Shown: positions 1-11,555, counted from the first letter of the stretch. The stretch is 64,000 bases of DNA from Bactericera cockerelli (GCA_024516035.1 CM044956.1:27687101-27751100); one strand, 5' to 3'. The notes: generated by a model from the sequence alone, not told the origin. Numbers and translations are program-made.

Positions 1-499
1 AACAAAGACTTCATACCTACAAGTTGTAGGTGTATGTGTATAGGAATAAGGATACGTCTATTCCATTTCTAAAGACGATCGATTAGAAATGGTACAAGAA
101 ATTTTGCCTTTAAGTCTTCCTCCAATAGCCCAAATTTTCAACTATTTTTATTATCAAGGTATGACCATTTTATTTGACGGTCTACTGCAATTCCAGCATC
201 CATGTTCATTGCAGCAGAATTCTTCAGAGTGTTCATGTTCACGGTACACCAAGTGAGCTAATTCCAGCAAGTTTTCTCACTCCTATAAAATCACCATATC
301 TTTTTTCAATTTGGTTCGAATAACGCAAACTCTCAATTCATTGCTTAACCGAAGTTTTATGACTGAAAGGAAAATTTAGGGATTTTGAGAGTGCTTTTTG
401 GAATTAGACCTATTAAGGGAAATGACATTCTCTCATTCTCTCTACTCCATACTCTTTCCTGTATTCTGTCTTACGCGGTTGTTCGAAACTCAGTTCATA

Positions 500-640
500 T
501 TACTTCCGCGAAATTTATAGTATTAGAAATCGGAAGTATTGTGTTCGTTTTTGTGTATAAAAAAACATTTTTTCGCTCCGATTTCAATATCTCGTGAACG
601 GTACACCCGATTTTGATGAAATTTTGTATGTATTTGCGTA
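500..640 (-). repeat. M-family repeat fragment
   Basis: Reverse copy of the terminal palindrome (TATTAGAAATCGGAAG) followed by CGTGAACGGTACACCCGA, shared with copies at 18.77, 26.27 and 48.77 kb. It ends at the 654-1712 foldback. No gene is seen in 1-500. Confidence 0.7.
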
Positions 641-653
641 TTAGCATTTTATA

Positions 654-1712
654 CAGGGTGATTCAGAAAAGTACCGTCAAACGTTAACCACATATTCTAT
701 GGGCTAGTTAAGGAGGGGTCAACTCTATAAAAGAAAGTGCGCAAATGCCTCCTAACGGAGGAACACGCCCCTTAAGGTGTTTTTAAACAATCGAAATTTT
801 CATTTTACGGCTTACCTATTTGGGATATCGCAATGTGGTAAAAAAATCACTCTCAATACTAAATAGCACCTTTCTTTTGGCACAAAATTTAACACCATTC
901 CAATGTCAGGGGCGGTCTCAGGAGGGTCAGATGGTAGAAAAAAGGTTCTAACTTTTTAGTCGTTGCTTGTAATTGAATTTGGTTTTCACCTTATTAAAAC
1001 GTCTGTCATTGTCTACAAAAATGTTCTGAATAATTTTTTTCTCAAACCACCACAAACGCTTGGAAATTGAAATTGAAGATTTTAAAACCGCATTAAGTTT
1101 TGAAACCTATGCAACTAGCATACAATTTTAGAACAAGAATTTTCAGCCAATTCATTATTTAACAAAGAAATACACCTGGAATATTTGAACGTGTTCGTCA
1201 ATCTTTTCGAAGGCGTATGGAGGTCTGCATTGAAGCCAGAGGAGCCCATGTGGAACATTTGCTGTAAATCTTATTTCGGCTTAAGCCATTCAATTTCGAT
1301 TTTCAAACGTTTGTGTTGGTTTAAGAAAAAAATTATTCAGAACATTTTTGTAGACAATGACAGACGTTTTAATAGGGTGAAAACCAAATTCAATTACAAG
1401 CAACGACTAAAAAGTTAGAACCTTTTTTCTACCATCTGACCCTCCTGAGACCGCCCCTGACACTGGAATGGTGTTAAATTTTGTGCCAAAAGAAAGGTGC
1501 TATCTAGTATTGAGAGTGATTTTTTTACCACATAGCAATATCCCAAATAGGTAAGCCGTAAAATGAAAATTTCGATTGTTTAAAAACACCTTAAGGGGCG
1601 TGTACCTCCGTTAGGAGGCATTTGCGCACTTTCTTTTATAGAGTTGACCCCTCCTTAACTAGCCCATAGAATATGTGGTTAACGTTTGACGGTACTTTTC
1701 TGAATCACCCTG
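654..1712. mobile_element. Long-arm foldback DNA element
   Basis: Starts CAGGGTGATTCAGAAAAG and ends with its complement, flanked by TA. Arms of about 390 bases (654-1048 and 1319-1712) pair almost throughout, with a loop of about 270 bases. The size, CAGGGTG tip and TA flank fit a non-autonomous Tc1/mariner-type element. No transposase is visible. Confidence 0.85.
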
Positions 1713-1814
1713 TATAGTGAATTTGTAATAATTATTTAAAAAAATACTGAAAATTAATCCTTGTAAAAATAAAAGAATACGGATTTTTGTTTTTTATATT
1801 TTCTAAAAAAAAAA

Positions 1815-2045
1815 AAATTGGGACCATCTCCAATACGTCTCCTACTTTCATGTGTACAAAATTTCTTCAAAATCAACTCAGTAGTTTCTGAGATTTGCCG
1901 ACAGACAGACAGACACAAAACCAAAGTTGCTCAGGAGGTTATGAAACGTCCAGAAAATTTGAAATCGGAGCAAAACATATTTTTGGTTTACAAAAACGAA
2001 CACAATACTTCCGATTTCTAATATTATAAATTTTACGAAAGTAAA
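1815..2045 (+). repeat. M-family repeat fragment
   Basis: Contains GGGACCATCT, the CAGACAGACAGACA tract, GAAACGTCCAG and the terminal CTTCCGATTTCTAATATT, in the same order as the 18.77-19.48 kb copy. Confidence 0.75.
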
Positions 2046-2230
2046 AAATTCTTGTCCAATACAGCTGAAATTTTCGAGGTAAGTTCCATATTGATTGTTT
2101 GTGTGCTTGTTGGCTTGGCGAAGATAGTGTAAAGCTAGTCTGTTATATGTATATGTATATATTGTATAGGTATTATCATGCGCGGATATAGCCCTCTTGT
2201 ACTGGGGGGGCACAATCGCACAATATACCT

Positions 2231-2262
2231 AACTAGCGGGTTGCACCCGCCGCTTCGCAAGC
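2231..2262 (-). mobile_element. Helitron-like 3' terminus
   Basis: On the minus strand GCGGGTGCAACCCGC forms a hairpin followed by CTAG-T, resembling the complete Helitron end at 11555. The other end was not located; it may be a nested remnant. Confidence 0.4.
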
Positions 2263-2268
2263 CCATCA

Positions 2269-2274
2269 CACACG

Positions 2275-2350
<76 letters not shown>
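2269..2350. repeat. (CA)n microsatellite
   Basis: About 80 bases of almost pure CA with two CG interruptions near the start. It accounts for the apparent His-Thr/Cys-Val ORFs on both strands. Confidence 0.98.
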
Positions 2351-2352
<2 letters not shown>

Positions 2353-2359
2353 TGTCAAT

Positions 2360-2810
2360 ATTTTTCGTGTCACTCATCCATTTCTTGTCCTTACTGGAGC
2401 TCAAGAATGGCTCATCAGAATTTCGCGATCAATATGTCAAATGAAAACTACAACCCTTGCAAAAACTTTCTCGCTTTGAGTTGATAGTTCGTCACGACAT
2501 ATTTCGCGAAAAAAATGTCATTCAGGTTAAAAAACGTAAATACTTTTTGTTTACCCATCCATTTTATGTCCTTACTCAACGTAGCTCAAGAACGGCTCAT
2601 CAGAATTTCGTGATTGATATCTCAAATGAAAACTTGAACCCTTGCTTAAAACTTTCTCTTTTTCAGTTGATACGCCACCGCCGTGGCGCTGTCACGACAA
2701 ATTTTGTGAAAAAAAATGTCATTTAGGTCGAAAAATGTGATTTTTTTGTGTCACCCATCAATTTTTTGACCTTACCCCGTTTAGCTGAACCCTAGAGATA
2801 TATTCTCTGA
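2360..2810. repeat. Two diverged tandem units of about 190 bp
   Basis: The sequence CTCATCAGAATTTCG with surrounding text recurs at about 2410 and 2597, each followed by a TCACGACA-rich segment and a G/TTCACCCATC box. A reverse relative lies near 17940-18015 in collagen intron 1. Confidence 0.6.
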
Positions 2811-2874
2811 TCCAAATGGTAAAATAGGTAAAATTTCAGGTTTCTCGGACAATCTGTGTGGATTTGACAGCTTT

Positions 2875-3132
2875 TTTTTTTAAGTGGGGTTTAACGTCGC
2901 TTTCAACTGCCATGGTCATATCACGACGGGGGTTTTACCCTCCATTCGCAGGAAACTCACAAACCTGCTACTCACATTGACCTCACCCAGCCTGAGTGGG
3001 GCCGGGAAAAGCCAGCGTCACGAGAATTAGAATTTGAATGGTCACCCATCCAAGTCTTAACCTCGCTGGATGTCGCTTAACTTCGGTGTTCTGAAGGGAA
3101 CCGGTGTATTCAACATGCCAACGACGCTGGCT
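2875..3132 (-). mobile_element. 5S-rRNA-derived SINE (SINE3-like)
   Basis: On the minus strand 3131 to 3007 resembles a whole 5S rRNA: TTGAATACACCGGTT, CACCGAAGTTAAGC (A-box) and ACTTGGATGGGTGACC (C-box), and its ends GCCAGCGTC and GACGCTGGC are perfectly complementary like 5S helix I. A body follows, then poly(A) (2870s). The 12-base TTTGACAGCTTT flanks both sides. This is the structure of a 5S-promoted SINE inserted in the surrounding transposon. Confidence 0.85.
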
Positions 3133-3156
3133 TTTGACAGCTTTATTATGTAGTTA

Positions 3157-3600
3157 TTTCCTATTGGTCTTAGAATTGTGAATTATTTTGGGTCCCGTGC
3201 CCCCCTAACTTATTGAGATCTTTTTTTTACGGGATTAGTCTTAGAATTGGGAATTATTTTGGGGCCCGTGCCCCCCTAACTTATTGAGATCTTTTTTTTA
3301 CGGGATTAGTCTTAGCATTGGGAATTATTTTGGGGCCCGTGCACCCTTAACTTATTCAGATCTTTTTTTTTTACGGGATTAGTATTAGAATTAGGAATTA
3401 TTTTGGGGATCGTGCCCCCCTAACTCATTGAGATCTTTTTTTTTACGGGATTAGTCTTAGAATTGGGAATTATTTTGGAGATCGTGCCCCCCTAACTCAT
3501 TGAGATTTTTTTTAACGGGATTAGTCTTAGAATTAGAAATTATTTTGGGGCCCGTGCCCCCCTAACTTATTGAAAAATTTTTTTTACGGGATTAGGTATA
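3157..3600. repeat. Tandem array of 70-73 bp
   Basis: ACGGGATTAGTC starts at 3229, 3300, 3373, 3445, 3515 and 3586. Units contain GTGCCCCCCTAACT and a T-run, and lie at the right end of the 2177-3680 element. Confidence 0.9.
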
Positions 3601-3688
3601 ATGAAATTTGAGAAACATCGCTTACCGAAAAAATCTGGGGGGGCACGTGCCCCCCGTGCCCCCCCCTATATCCGCGCATGGGTATTAT

Positions 3689-5302
3689 ACACATCCACTA
3701 TATTCATTGCAATTCTGTTAACACTGTGTTCAATACCAAAATAGGACTTCAGTTCATAAATCCAATAAATCTAATTGTTTAATAATTGAGGCAACGTTAT
3801 TCCAAGCCAAGATTCTTACGTAAACAAGAGGGCATAAAAGTTCTTTTGAGTGCGAGAGAGGCATTTTCTTTCTAGCGGAACGTTATGCCATATGGTAATC
3901 GTTCCCCAATGTAAACATAGTTTTTTTATTGGAGTTTACGGAGAATTCTAATATTTTTTTATGTGTTTGACCTCTTCAGTGTAAATGTCAGCTAGAATAT
4001 AATAATAAAAACGCTGGTTTGTAAGTAAAACTTCACGTTAGGTAACAGAGAAAAATAGATTTCATGGAAATTTTGTAGAAAATAATTAATAGATGCTTGG
4101 GATAAATCTTTGGTAATTTCTAGTGTATGACCATGACCACATGCACATATTTCACAAAAATTGTACAAAATTACGAATATAAAAAGTTGAGTGTTTCTTT
4201 AATTCTTACCAATAGTTTTTACTAGAGGTCATTTGAGAACGTGGAACTATTAAATATACTTTCAATCAAACAATAATGCTCATGCAGATGCAGTTTTCTG
4301 AAATCTATGAATCCTTATTAATTTACAAGTTAAACCCCGAGCACCAGACTATACCTATGGTTAGAATTGGGGGTCCTGTAACTTTTAAAATGTTAGTACC
4401 GAAGAGATAGCTCAATTTTTTTTATTAGCATCAATTTGATTTTCATTTGTAAGTCGTAACTCTAGTTTTCTTTGTGTTCCGGTACAATTGTTCGCTATTT
4501 TATTTGTATCGTTTTTAACCACATCTGAAAAACATGACCAGCGGAAAAATTTAAAACAATTTATTATTTATAAATAATTTTCTTCTTCTACTATTTCTTC
4601 TTTCAGTTAAGCGACTCTATTAATTTTGCTGTTTAATCATCGTTGATGACATCACACCAGTTTACGTCACATCACTGAAATGCAGTAACCTCCAGCGACG
4701 TTAGCACTTGATGGTTGACAACTCAAATTTGAACTCTAGTTTTGGCTGTTCCCGGCCCAACCCAAGCTGCGTAAGGTTAAGCGGGGCTGAACACAACATT
4801 AATATAAATTGACTATGAACTCTACGGTACGGCATTGTATAGGTATGCATGGTACCTAGAGTTCATAAAGCCTAATACTACGGTTGTCCTGTGCGTATAT
4901 AAATACATCTTTGTGTCACTAAATTTACAAAGTCAACCTGTCTAAATGTATTGTGCTATGCATCCCACACAATACACAAATATGTTGATTTTATACTAAG
5001 TAAAATAATAATATCATAGATTATAAAGCAATAATCCATATAATTTATAAGCGGTCCTACCTTACTCAGCTATTTTTACTCAAACAACTCGGTAAAAAAT
5101 TAACTGTAATACATTAGAATGGTCCAATATATTGTTGAATAAGCATCAAGCACATTGTAATAATATTGTACCTATGTGCTCTAATGTCAACGAAAAACGT
5201 CAAAAAGTAACCGTTTGTTTTTTTTATGTGGGTTTGACTGGATGGTATACAATGTCTATGTCTATACCGGTGGTAGGACAGTAGGTACCTCGAAAAGTGT
5301 AA
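3689..5302. other. No gene recognised
   Basis: AT-rich, with short ORFs only and no similarity to the other repeats in the window that I could see. Confidence 0.5.
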
Positions 5303-5745
5303 CGCGGAGCAATACATTGTTTACATTACACATTCCTATTCTAAAATCCTGAAGACATGTGTTTCTGACATAAAATAATCAGATTGAACAAGTAAGATAT
5401 ACTCGTATGAATTAATCATGCTCGCCAGGAGTTGAGCGTTTGTTAAGAGATCACGCGCCAGCCGGCCTATTTTGATTTGATTTTGATTCATTTTCAACCT
5501 TTACAAAAAAAAAAAAAGTAAATTTTATGAAAAGTTAGCGGGAAGTGGAGGAAAACAATGAATCAAAATCAAATCAAATCAAAATAGGCCGGCTGGGGCG
5601 TGTTCTCTTAACAAACGCTCAATTCCTGGCGAGCATGATTAATTCATATATCTCACTTATTCAATCTGATTATTTTATGTCAGAAACACATGTGTTCAGA
5701 ATTTTAGAATAGGAATGTGTAATGTAAACAATGTATTGCACCGCG
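5303..5745. repeat. Palindromic foldback of about 440 bp
   Basis: Arms of about 200 bases pair around position 5524, with a short AT-rich loop containing A13. Shared landmarks are GCGAGCATGATTAATTCAT, TTAACAAACGCTCAA and GGCCGGCT. The arms differ at several bases, so it is not an exact assembly duplication. Confidence 0.8.
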
Positions 5746-6790
5746 AACAACTTCTATTAATACTTCTTGGTAGCTCCTAAATCTATTGAGACATCATCAA
5801 ATGTATTAAGATTCATCATCCTCCTTCATTCTAAGTAGTGTTAAAAATCCAGATTACCCGATCTAGGTAAATAATCTACAGGGATTATAAAATATTAGAT
5901 AATTTATTATTGAATATGATACTAACTCAATCCCAACATTTCGTCGCAGCAAAGATTTTTTCCACTTTAGTCTCTTAACATGCGTCCCTTTCAGTTAGAT
6001 AAATCCTTTCTACCCTGCATCCAGACAATTGCAATTACAAAGATTCTGTGAATGGATGCTGCCTTCAACCCCGCTCAAGCGGGGTCAACATTCTGCAAAT
6101 ATGTGAACATTCTGTAACAGCGTTATAAATTGTAAAGGTACATTTTAAAAGTTCATCGAATGTGAGCATTTGGTGACAATAACTACCCAGTAGGTACCTA
6201 TGCATGGTATTCTTTGTTGCTTTCTTTGCTGACTCTTTCTGTAACTAGTCGTGCAATATATTTACAAGAAAAATCTCATTTTAATCTATTATGTCAGTCT
6301 TTCAGTCAGTGAATCGTCAAAATGTTTGCAATTTTTTGTAGGAAAATCAAGTGTTTACTGTTCAATGGAGTTTTACAGGCCAGAGATGTGCTCTCAATAA
6401 CAAATTGAATATTACGTATATACAATCCGCGATAGCAGCAGACAATTATGTTATTTAATGTAGACACAATATTCTCGGTATTTAAGTATGCAGATAATAA
6501 ATAAGGGGCAAAGCATATGTGAGGTTCTGATTGTTGACTGGAAAGATAAGTTGGGTGTCGACGGATGGAACACAGAAATGAAAGATGTAGGTTGTAATAA
6601 CAGACGGGCAGAATCCACATTTGTGCCAAATAATTGTATGAGTCAGAAGAAAACCTGCAAAATTCAAAACATTACTAATAGAATAGGTACAGGTACATAC
6701 TCCAGGAAATAGAGACTTAGTTTTGCATTTAGAGAAAAGATTTTTCTTTCCCAGGAGCTGAAATCTCAGTTTTTAGGACTGGGGATTTTG
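5746..6790. other. No gene recognised
   Basis: AT-rich sequence. Small overlapping ORFs at 6306-6712 on both strands show no family features and are treated as chance. Confidence 0.5.
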
Positions 6791-6792
6791 TG

Positions 6793-7035
6793 GGGGGTCT
6801 GTAATCTTGAAAAAAGGGACCAAGGGTTGGGTGGAAGAGATTGCCATAGGCAATAACCCCGCCCTTTAGTTAGGACATATGTATATATTTTATTTTTTTT
6901 GTTTTGTTTTTATTTCCTTGTTTATATTATTATTACTGTCTATTTTTATATTTACCATTATTTGTCTGTATATTGTATATATATGTTCTTCCTACTAATA
7001 AAGAGTTTATAAATAAATAAAAATAAATAAATAAA
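6793..7035 (+). mobile_element. LINE 3'-end fragment with AATAAATAAA tail
   Basis: Shares GAAGAGATTGCCATAGGC, CCTTTAGTTAGGACATA, a TTTATATTTACCAT block and CTAATAAAGAGTTT with copies at 34553-34740 (reverse) and 55385-55574. The A-rich tail marks a retrotransposon 3' end. Confidence 0.75.
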
Positions 7036-7565
7036 GGTTTTTCTATTATAACTCGGTTTCCATTAACTTTATAAAAAAATTCACGGAGAACTTTTTATTT
7101 ATAAATTTATTTATGAAAAATCGGAAATCTGTTGAACGAATCACATCGTGCTCTATGTTACTTTTTATTTATTATTTTCCTAGTCAAATATTTGTAAATT
7201 TAATGTTTAATGTGTTCGTAATGTATTTTTTTCACTCATTTTAAATACGTCATTAGTTTCTTTGTGTGATAATAATTAGAAAAGTTATCTTGTGTTCAAT
7301 ATACTTTTTTTTTCTTCGTTTTTCATTGTTCGAAGGACCTACCTAATTACGTAAGTCCTAACGGTCCCCCTATCAATTCATTTCAAAGTTTGATCTTGAG
7401 ATACTGAAATAATGCTAGGTGTGAAACACAGTACTACTGACTTAGTGCTGATCTACTGATAATCTATTATTAAAGTCAGTTCGTTTGTGTAGGTAGACAA
7501 ACATTAGTTCTAGTTGTTTCGTGTACTCGCGACCTTTTCTTTTTAATTTTTGACATTTACTGAAC

Positions 7566-7957
7566 ATGACCGCTCAGTCTGGACCGGAGACTCGCACGCG
7601 TCTCTTACATCTGTTAAATCAGCAAGGTGAAGACAAGGCACTCTACCTACACATCGTTCCATGTGGTCATTCCTGAAGATCAGTGATCTCTGGTGGAGAT
7701 TGATAGTGCTTGGCTGGAGGGGTCTTTTATAAAGATTTTCTGTGGTTGCCTGCTGCCTAACAGCATTTTAGAGACATTGGATTCAAATGCACCTCAAAAA
7801 ACATCTAATGTTTCAGGGAACGGGAAACCTTCAGACAAGAAATCCTCAGTTTCTTTAAAGAAGACTAGTCGAGCCCTCGGAACAGCCTGCTGCTGCTGCC
7901 GCATCCTCCCCTCTGAACACCTCCGTCACTATTGGTTCTAGCACTATAATGATCTAA
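7566..7957 (+). pseudogene. Possible broken protein-coding fragment, family unknown
   Basis: Coding-like text is split between frames. MTAQSGPETRTRLLHLLNQQ opens at 7566. An in-frame TGA separates the next part in another frame (SLVEIDSAWLEGSFIKIF to KKSSVSLKK), and after a further shift comes EQPAAAAASSPLNTSVTIG ending at TAA 7955-7957. No introns are seen, which fits a processed or transposon-derived remnant. I do not recognise the family. Confidence 0.35.
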
Positions 7958-8325
7958 AACACCTCAGAGTTAAGACTAAGAAAAATATAAACTTCACATT
8001 CTTTATCTGTTAAAAAAATGTCGGATTAAAAATAGACTCGCCGGTTCAGAAAAAACACCAAGTCAAATAAATTGGAAGATTCATTGATGTAACAATTTTG
8101 TTGTGAAAATATAATGCGCTATTTGCTATAATAAGGAGAGTTTATACTTTATACAGGGTGATATATAAAAAATATTAAAAACCGAAGACAATATATTTCA
8201 TCAGAACTACTGCACATTATTGAGAAGACAGAAACACATTGATTACAAAAAACGGCCATTTCACGACCCACAAAAAAATGAAGAACAAAAATCGGCCAAA
8301 CACTGAACATACGTACATTTAATCA

Positions 8326-8500
8326 TCATCATAGGGTGGCTTCATCGTGGACGATTGGTAGCCAGACAGTCGAGAAATGACTCAGCACTTCTACCACTGT
8401 CTTTACAAGGAGGCTAATAATTGACAAGGGCCCCCAGAACCAAGCCAATGCTGGTCTACTCCCTGTTTATAGCCCCCCAGCCAGACAGTACATTTAATAG
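8326..8500 (+). repeat. Dispersed repeat (CATCATAGGGTGG family)
   Basis: ATGACTCAGCACTTCTACCA, GGAGGCTAATAATTGACAAG and CCCCCAGCCAGACAG recur at 53545-53865 in collagen intron 26. Confidence 0.75.
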
Positions 8501-8684
8501 GTTACAATAAAAATTGCATACACTAGCTAGATCTTATATAGGTAATTATTTCTAATCGTGACTACGCATAAGTAATAGCGTGAACCATGCACTGTTATAT
8601 GATTGCTTGAAAACTATTAAGTTTAGAGTAAAATTTTTTGCATTATTTGTAAAAAAAGGGAGTAGATTCTTAAAAAATATAATA

Positions 8685-8860
8685 ATTGTCAGTTGAAGTC
8701 AATTTCTGAAGACAGACCGACAGACGGACACAAAACCAAAGTTGCGTTATGAAACGTGCAGGAATATGAAAAATATTCAAATCGGAGCAAAAAAATATTT
8801 TTTTTACAAAAACGAACACAATACATCCGATTTCTAATATTAGAAATTTCTCGGAAGTAA
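8685..8860 (+). repeat. M-family repeat fragment
   Basis: GACAGACGGACACAAAACCA through CGATTTCTAATATTAGAAAT, the 3' part of the family. Confidence 0.75.
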
Positions 8861-9199
8861 AACTGAAGATTCCATTTAAGATCTGTCAACGTTTTGACGA
8901 TAACATCAGATCTCCTATGTTTGGCTTTAGCTTGTTGAGCGTGAAAAACGACACTTTTACCTTCGCGTTGTCTACCTACTCAATTTCTATCGGTTAATTA
9001 TGGGGGACTTAGAGATCTCGACGTTTATTTGTTTAAACACTTTTGTCTAACGTTTTGTATCCCACCAAAATTACACTTGGAAAAATTATTGCTATGTTCC
9101 TATAAAAAATATCCGACTCATCCTAATTTACTGAAATGAAAAAAATACGAAATCAGCTTTAGTTCTGCTCACAATTTCATTTCAGAATTAAATATAATG

Positions 9200-9545
9200 T
9201 CCATTATGGACACAATATTTTCTCGTGATTCGTTCACAAACACTTGGCAATATTGAGATTTTATACTAAATGAAAAAGTTGAAAAGTTATCATATTTGTG
9301 TTGATCACTTATGTGATGTCACAACTACTCAAACTCGCTTTACTAAAACCACGCTGAAACCGGTACTTGAACCACCGACCTCCAGGTTACAAGTCCGCCG
9401 CCTTATCGATCAAACTACTGAGGTCGGTGAGATTTTATACTAAATCACTTTTGTATCCCCAGAAGTTCTGAGTTTTGTTTTTATACTCTAGATTCCAAAA
9501 AATTCTGTATCGGCAAGTTTAAGAGCTTATTTTTGGACTTTTTTG
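9200..9545 (+). repeat. M-family copy split by a SINE
   Basis: The 5' part of the M family, recognisable by ATGGACACAATATT and GAGATTTTATACTAAAT, is interrupted at 9272-9428 and resumes with CACTTTTGTATCC. Confidence 0.7.
9272..9428 (-). mobile_element. tRNA-derived SINE with 17-bp target duplication
   Basis: Flanked by identical GAGATTTTATACTAAAT (9255-9271, 9429-9445). On the minus strand it has a tRNA-like head (GATAAGGCGGCGGACTTGTA and a B-box-like GGTGGTTCAAGTACC) and a body with GTTGTGACATCAC. Relatives are at 18646-18757 and 45205-45350. It ends in a T-rich rather than A-rich tail. Confidence 0.8.
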
Positions 9546-9597
9546 TAAAAAAAAATCGGATTTTCTTAAATACCAGAGCTCAATCAGAATTTAATAA

Positions 9598-10250
9598 AAA
9601 AAAAAAACACTGCCAATTATGGACACAATACTTCCTCGTGATTGTTTTACATTGTATACACGTACACATGCCATTTTTGAGATTTTATACTAAATCACTT
9701 GTATGTCCAAAACCGCTTAACCGATTTTCTTCAAATTTGTTTGATATGGTAGAATATTATTATGTTTCCTACATTCTAAATTCTACAAAACATTCTGTAT
9801 CGGCAAGTAGTGGACCTTATTTTTTGACTTTTTTGTGCAAAATTTTGGATTTTCTTAAATATCAGAGTTAAATTATAATAAATTGATATAATATGCATAT
9901 ATTGCATATACATTATACATACATACATAATATGCATATACATACAGAATTTCATCGAAATCGGGTGTACCGTTCACGGGATTTATATCCCGTGAACGTA
10001 AAAAAGTAAAAAAAAAATTAAGTAAAAAATTAGAGGTCAGGCGCATGGCGCATTTATCTGGCTCATTCATCTCCAAGAACCGATAGTTCAAAGTTCCATC
10101 AACAACACGTCTCCTATATGTGTAAAAAAAATCGTTGAAATCTGTTCTATATAGTTTCTGTGAGATTTGTGCGTTACAAGGAATGTATTTATCAGTTTTT
10201 CAGGAGGTTTCATAACCTCCAGAAAAACTTTAGAATTGTGTCTGTCTGTC
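9598..10250 (+). repeat. M-family copy (diverged)
   Basis: Begins CACTGCCAATTATGGACAC and includes CGGGTGTACCGTTCACGGGA, GGTCAGGCGCATGG and a CTGTCTGTC tract. An AT-rich TATGCATATA stretch expands the middle. Confidence 0.75.
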
Positions 10251-10655
10251 TTTTAAGTACATTTCCTTGCTCCTTTCACAGACTTGGGCTTTTAGCGGGG
10301 TACCATACAGTGCTTTGGTACGTTCTAGAACAACCAATTTAACGGACTTGGTGAGGCCTGTTGAGATGAAGAGAACTACGTTAGAAATATACCGCTGATT
10401 ATTTAACTGTATACATCAGTTGCAGTTAATTCAAGTCCAGTAACACAGAAATGTCTAATTGTATGTTGAAACATGGGATGGGCTTGGTCCCTGACATTAC
10501 ATCTCTTCTCTTCTACGCCTCATGAGTTGAGTACAGAGAAAAACCTTCATGATTGATTCTCATTTGAGTTGCTTGACCCATGAGTGTGTTCTATTTTCAT
10601 GAATCTACAGCTACACGTGGTAACTATGACATGTCATAAAATTGTTAAATATCTG
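10251..10655. other. No gene recognised
   Basis: No coding or repeat signal beyond background. Confidence 0.4.
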
Positions 10656-10659
10656 AATG

Positions 10660-11280
10660 GCTGGGTTCGATTAGATAGCTATCATAGAAAACGCTCGCAA
10701 TTATCTCAAAAATAAATATTTCACTTTATTCAATCACAAAGGAAAACAACTATCTAAACAGTTCACAATCGCCTACTGATTCACTAAACTTAGCTCTTCT
10801 GGAAATATTTTCGCCATCGCAAGTCACTTCGCGGAATAACTAACTCTCTATCGCAACTAAGGCCACACGTGCGAGTTTTAGACGCTTGACGCCGCGATTA
10901 TTTCTCGGAGCGTCAAAGCGGAACTTACTTATTATAGGGTTAAAACACACGTCACGCGCGCAGTGAAAGTAGCGAGTTTTCTCCGCCGCATCATCAAAAG
11001 CGCCGAGGGTATGACCCTTGGTATCTGCTACCCGCCGAGAGCTCGCTGCGGGAAAAAGACGCCTGGCGTTATAGCAGTACTCAACCGACCATTTTTCTCG
11101 CCAACGGGGATTTTCTCGTTTGTTTTATTTCGATATTTCATGTACTTTGGCGGTGATAGGCGGGTACTTTGACGCTGTCGTGTGTCATGGAATTGAACAC
11201 AAGATTTCACTTACTTACTTAAACTTCCAATAGAGCGCGCTAAGTATTTTATCTCAAACATTCTTAGCTCGATTGTAACA
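10660..11280 (-). mobile_element. Putative 3' LTR of a decayed gypsy-like element
   Basis: On the minus strand a purine tract GGGAGGGGATAG immediately precedes TGTTACAATCGAGC, the expected polypurine tract to LTR junction, at 11280. The far boundary is not defined and no second LTR was found, so the lower coordinate is approximate. Confidence 0.45.
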
Positions 11281-11334
11281 CTATCCCCTCCCTAAGACTG
11301 TTCGTCCCTAACAGTATACTACAAGTCCTACTAA

Positions 11335-11555
11335 TCTATACTTATATAAGAGAGTTTCACTCACTCACTCACTGATTCATCACTGTTTCTCCGAACTGGT
11401 GAGTCCTAGGAAGCTGAAATTTGGTAGGTAGCTTTGTCTTATAGTCTAGATGTGCAATAAGACGGGATTTTTCGTAATTCCCACTACAACACCTGCCATT
11501 GGCGAAAAAGGACTTTTTGCTTTCACGGCCCGCAAAGCGGGCGACAGCCCGCTAG
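11335..11555 (+). mobile_element. Short non-autonomous Helitron
   Basis: Starts TCTATAC after A and ends CTAG before T, as Helitrons insert between A and T. A GC hairpin GCCCGC-AAA-GCGGGC lies just before the end. At 221 bp it has no coding capacity. It interrupts the gypsy remnant within its integrase C-terminal coding region. Confidence 0.8.

Larger units (their letters stand above)
2177..3680. mobile_element. Non-autonomous DNA transposon with 8-bp target duplication (hAT/P-like)
   Basis: The 15-bp terminal inverted repeat CATGCGCGGATATAG occurs at both ends and the identical 8-mer GGTATTAT flanks each side (2169-2176, 3681-3688). An 8-bp duplication with CA-type tips suggests hAT or P superfamily. 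The 1504-bp interior has no transposase; it carries a CA microsatellite, a 5S-derived SINE and a tandem array of about 71 bp. Confidence 0.85.

Noticed and set aside
2135..2444. ORFs with Cys-Val and His-Thr runs
   Set aside because: Translation of the CA microsatellite.
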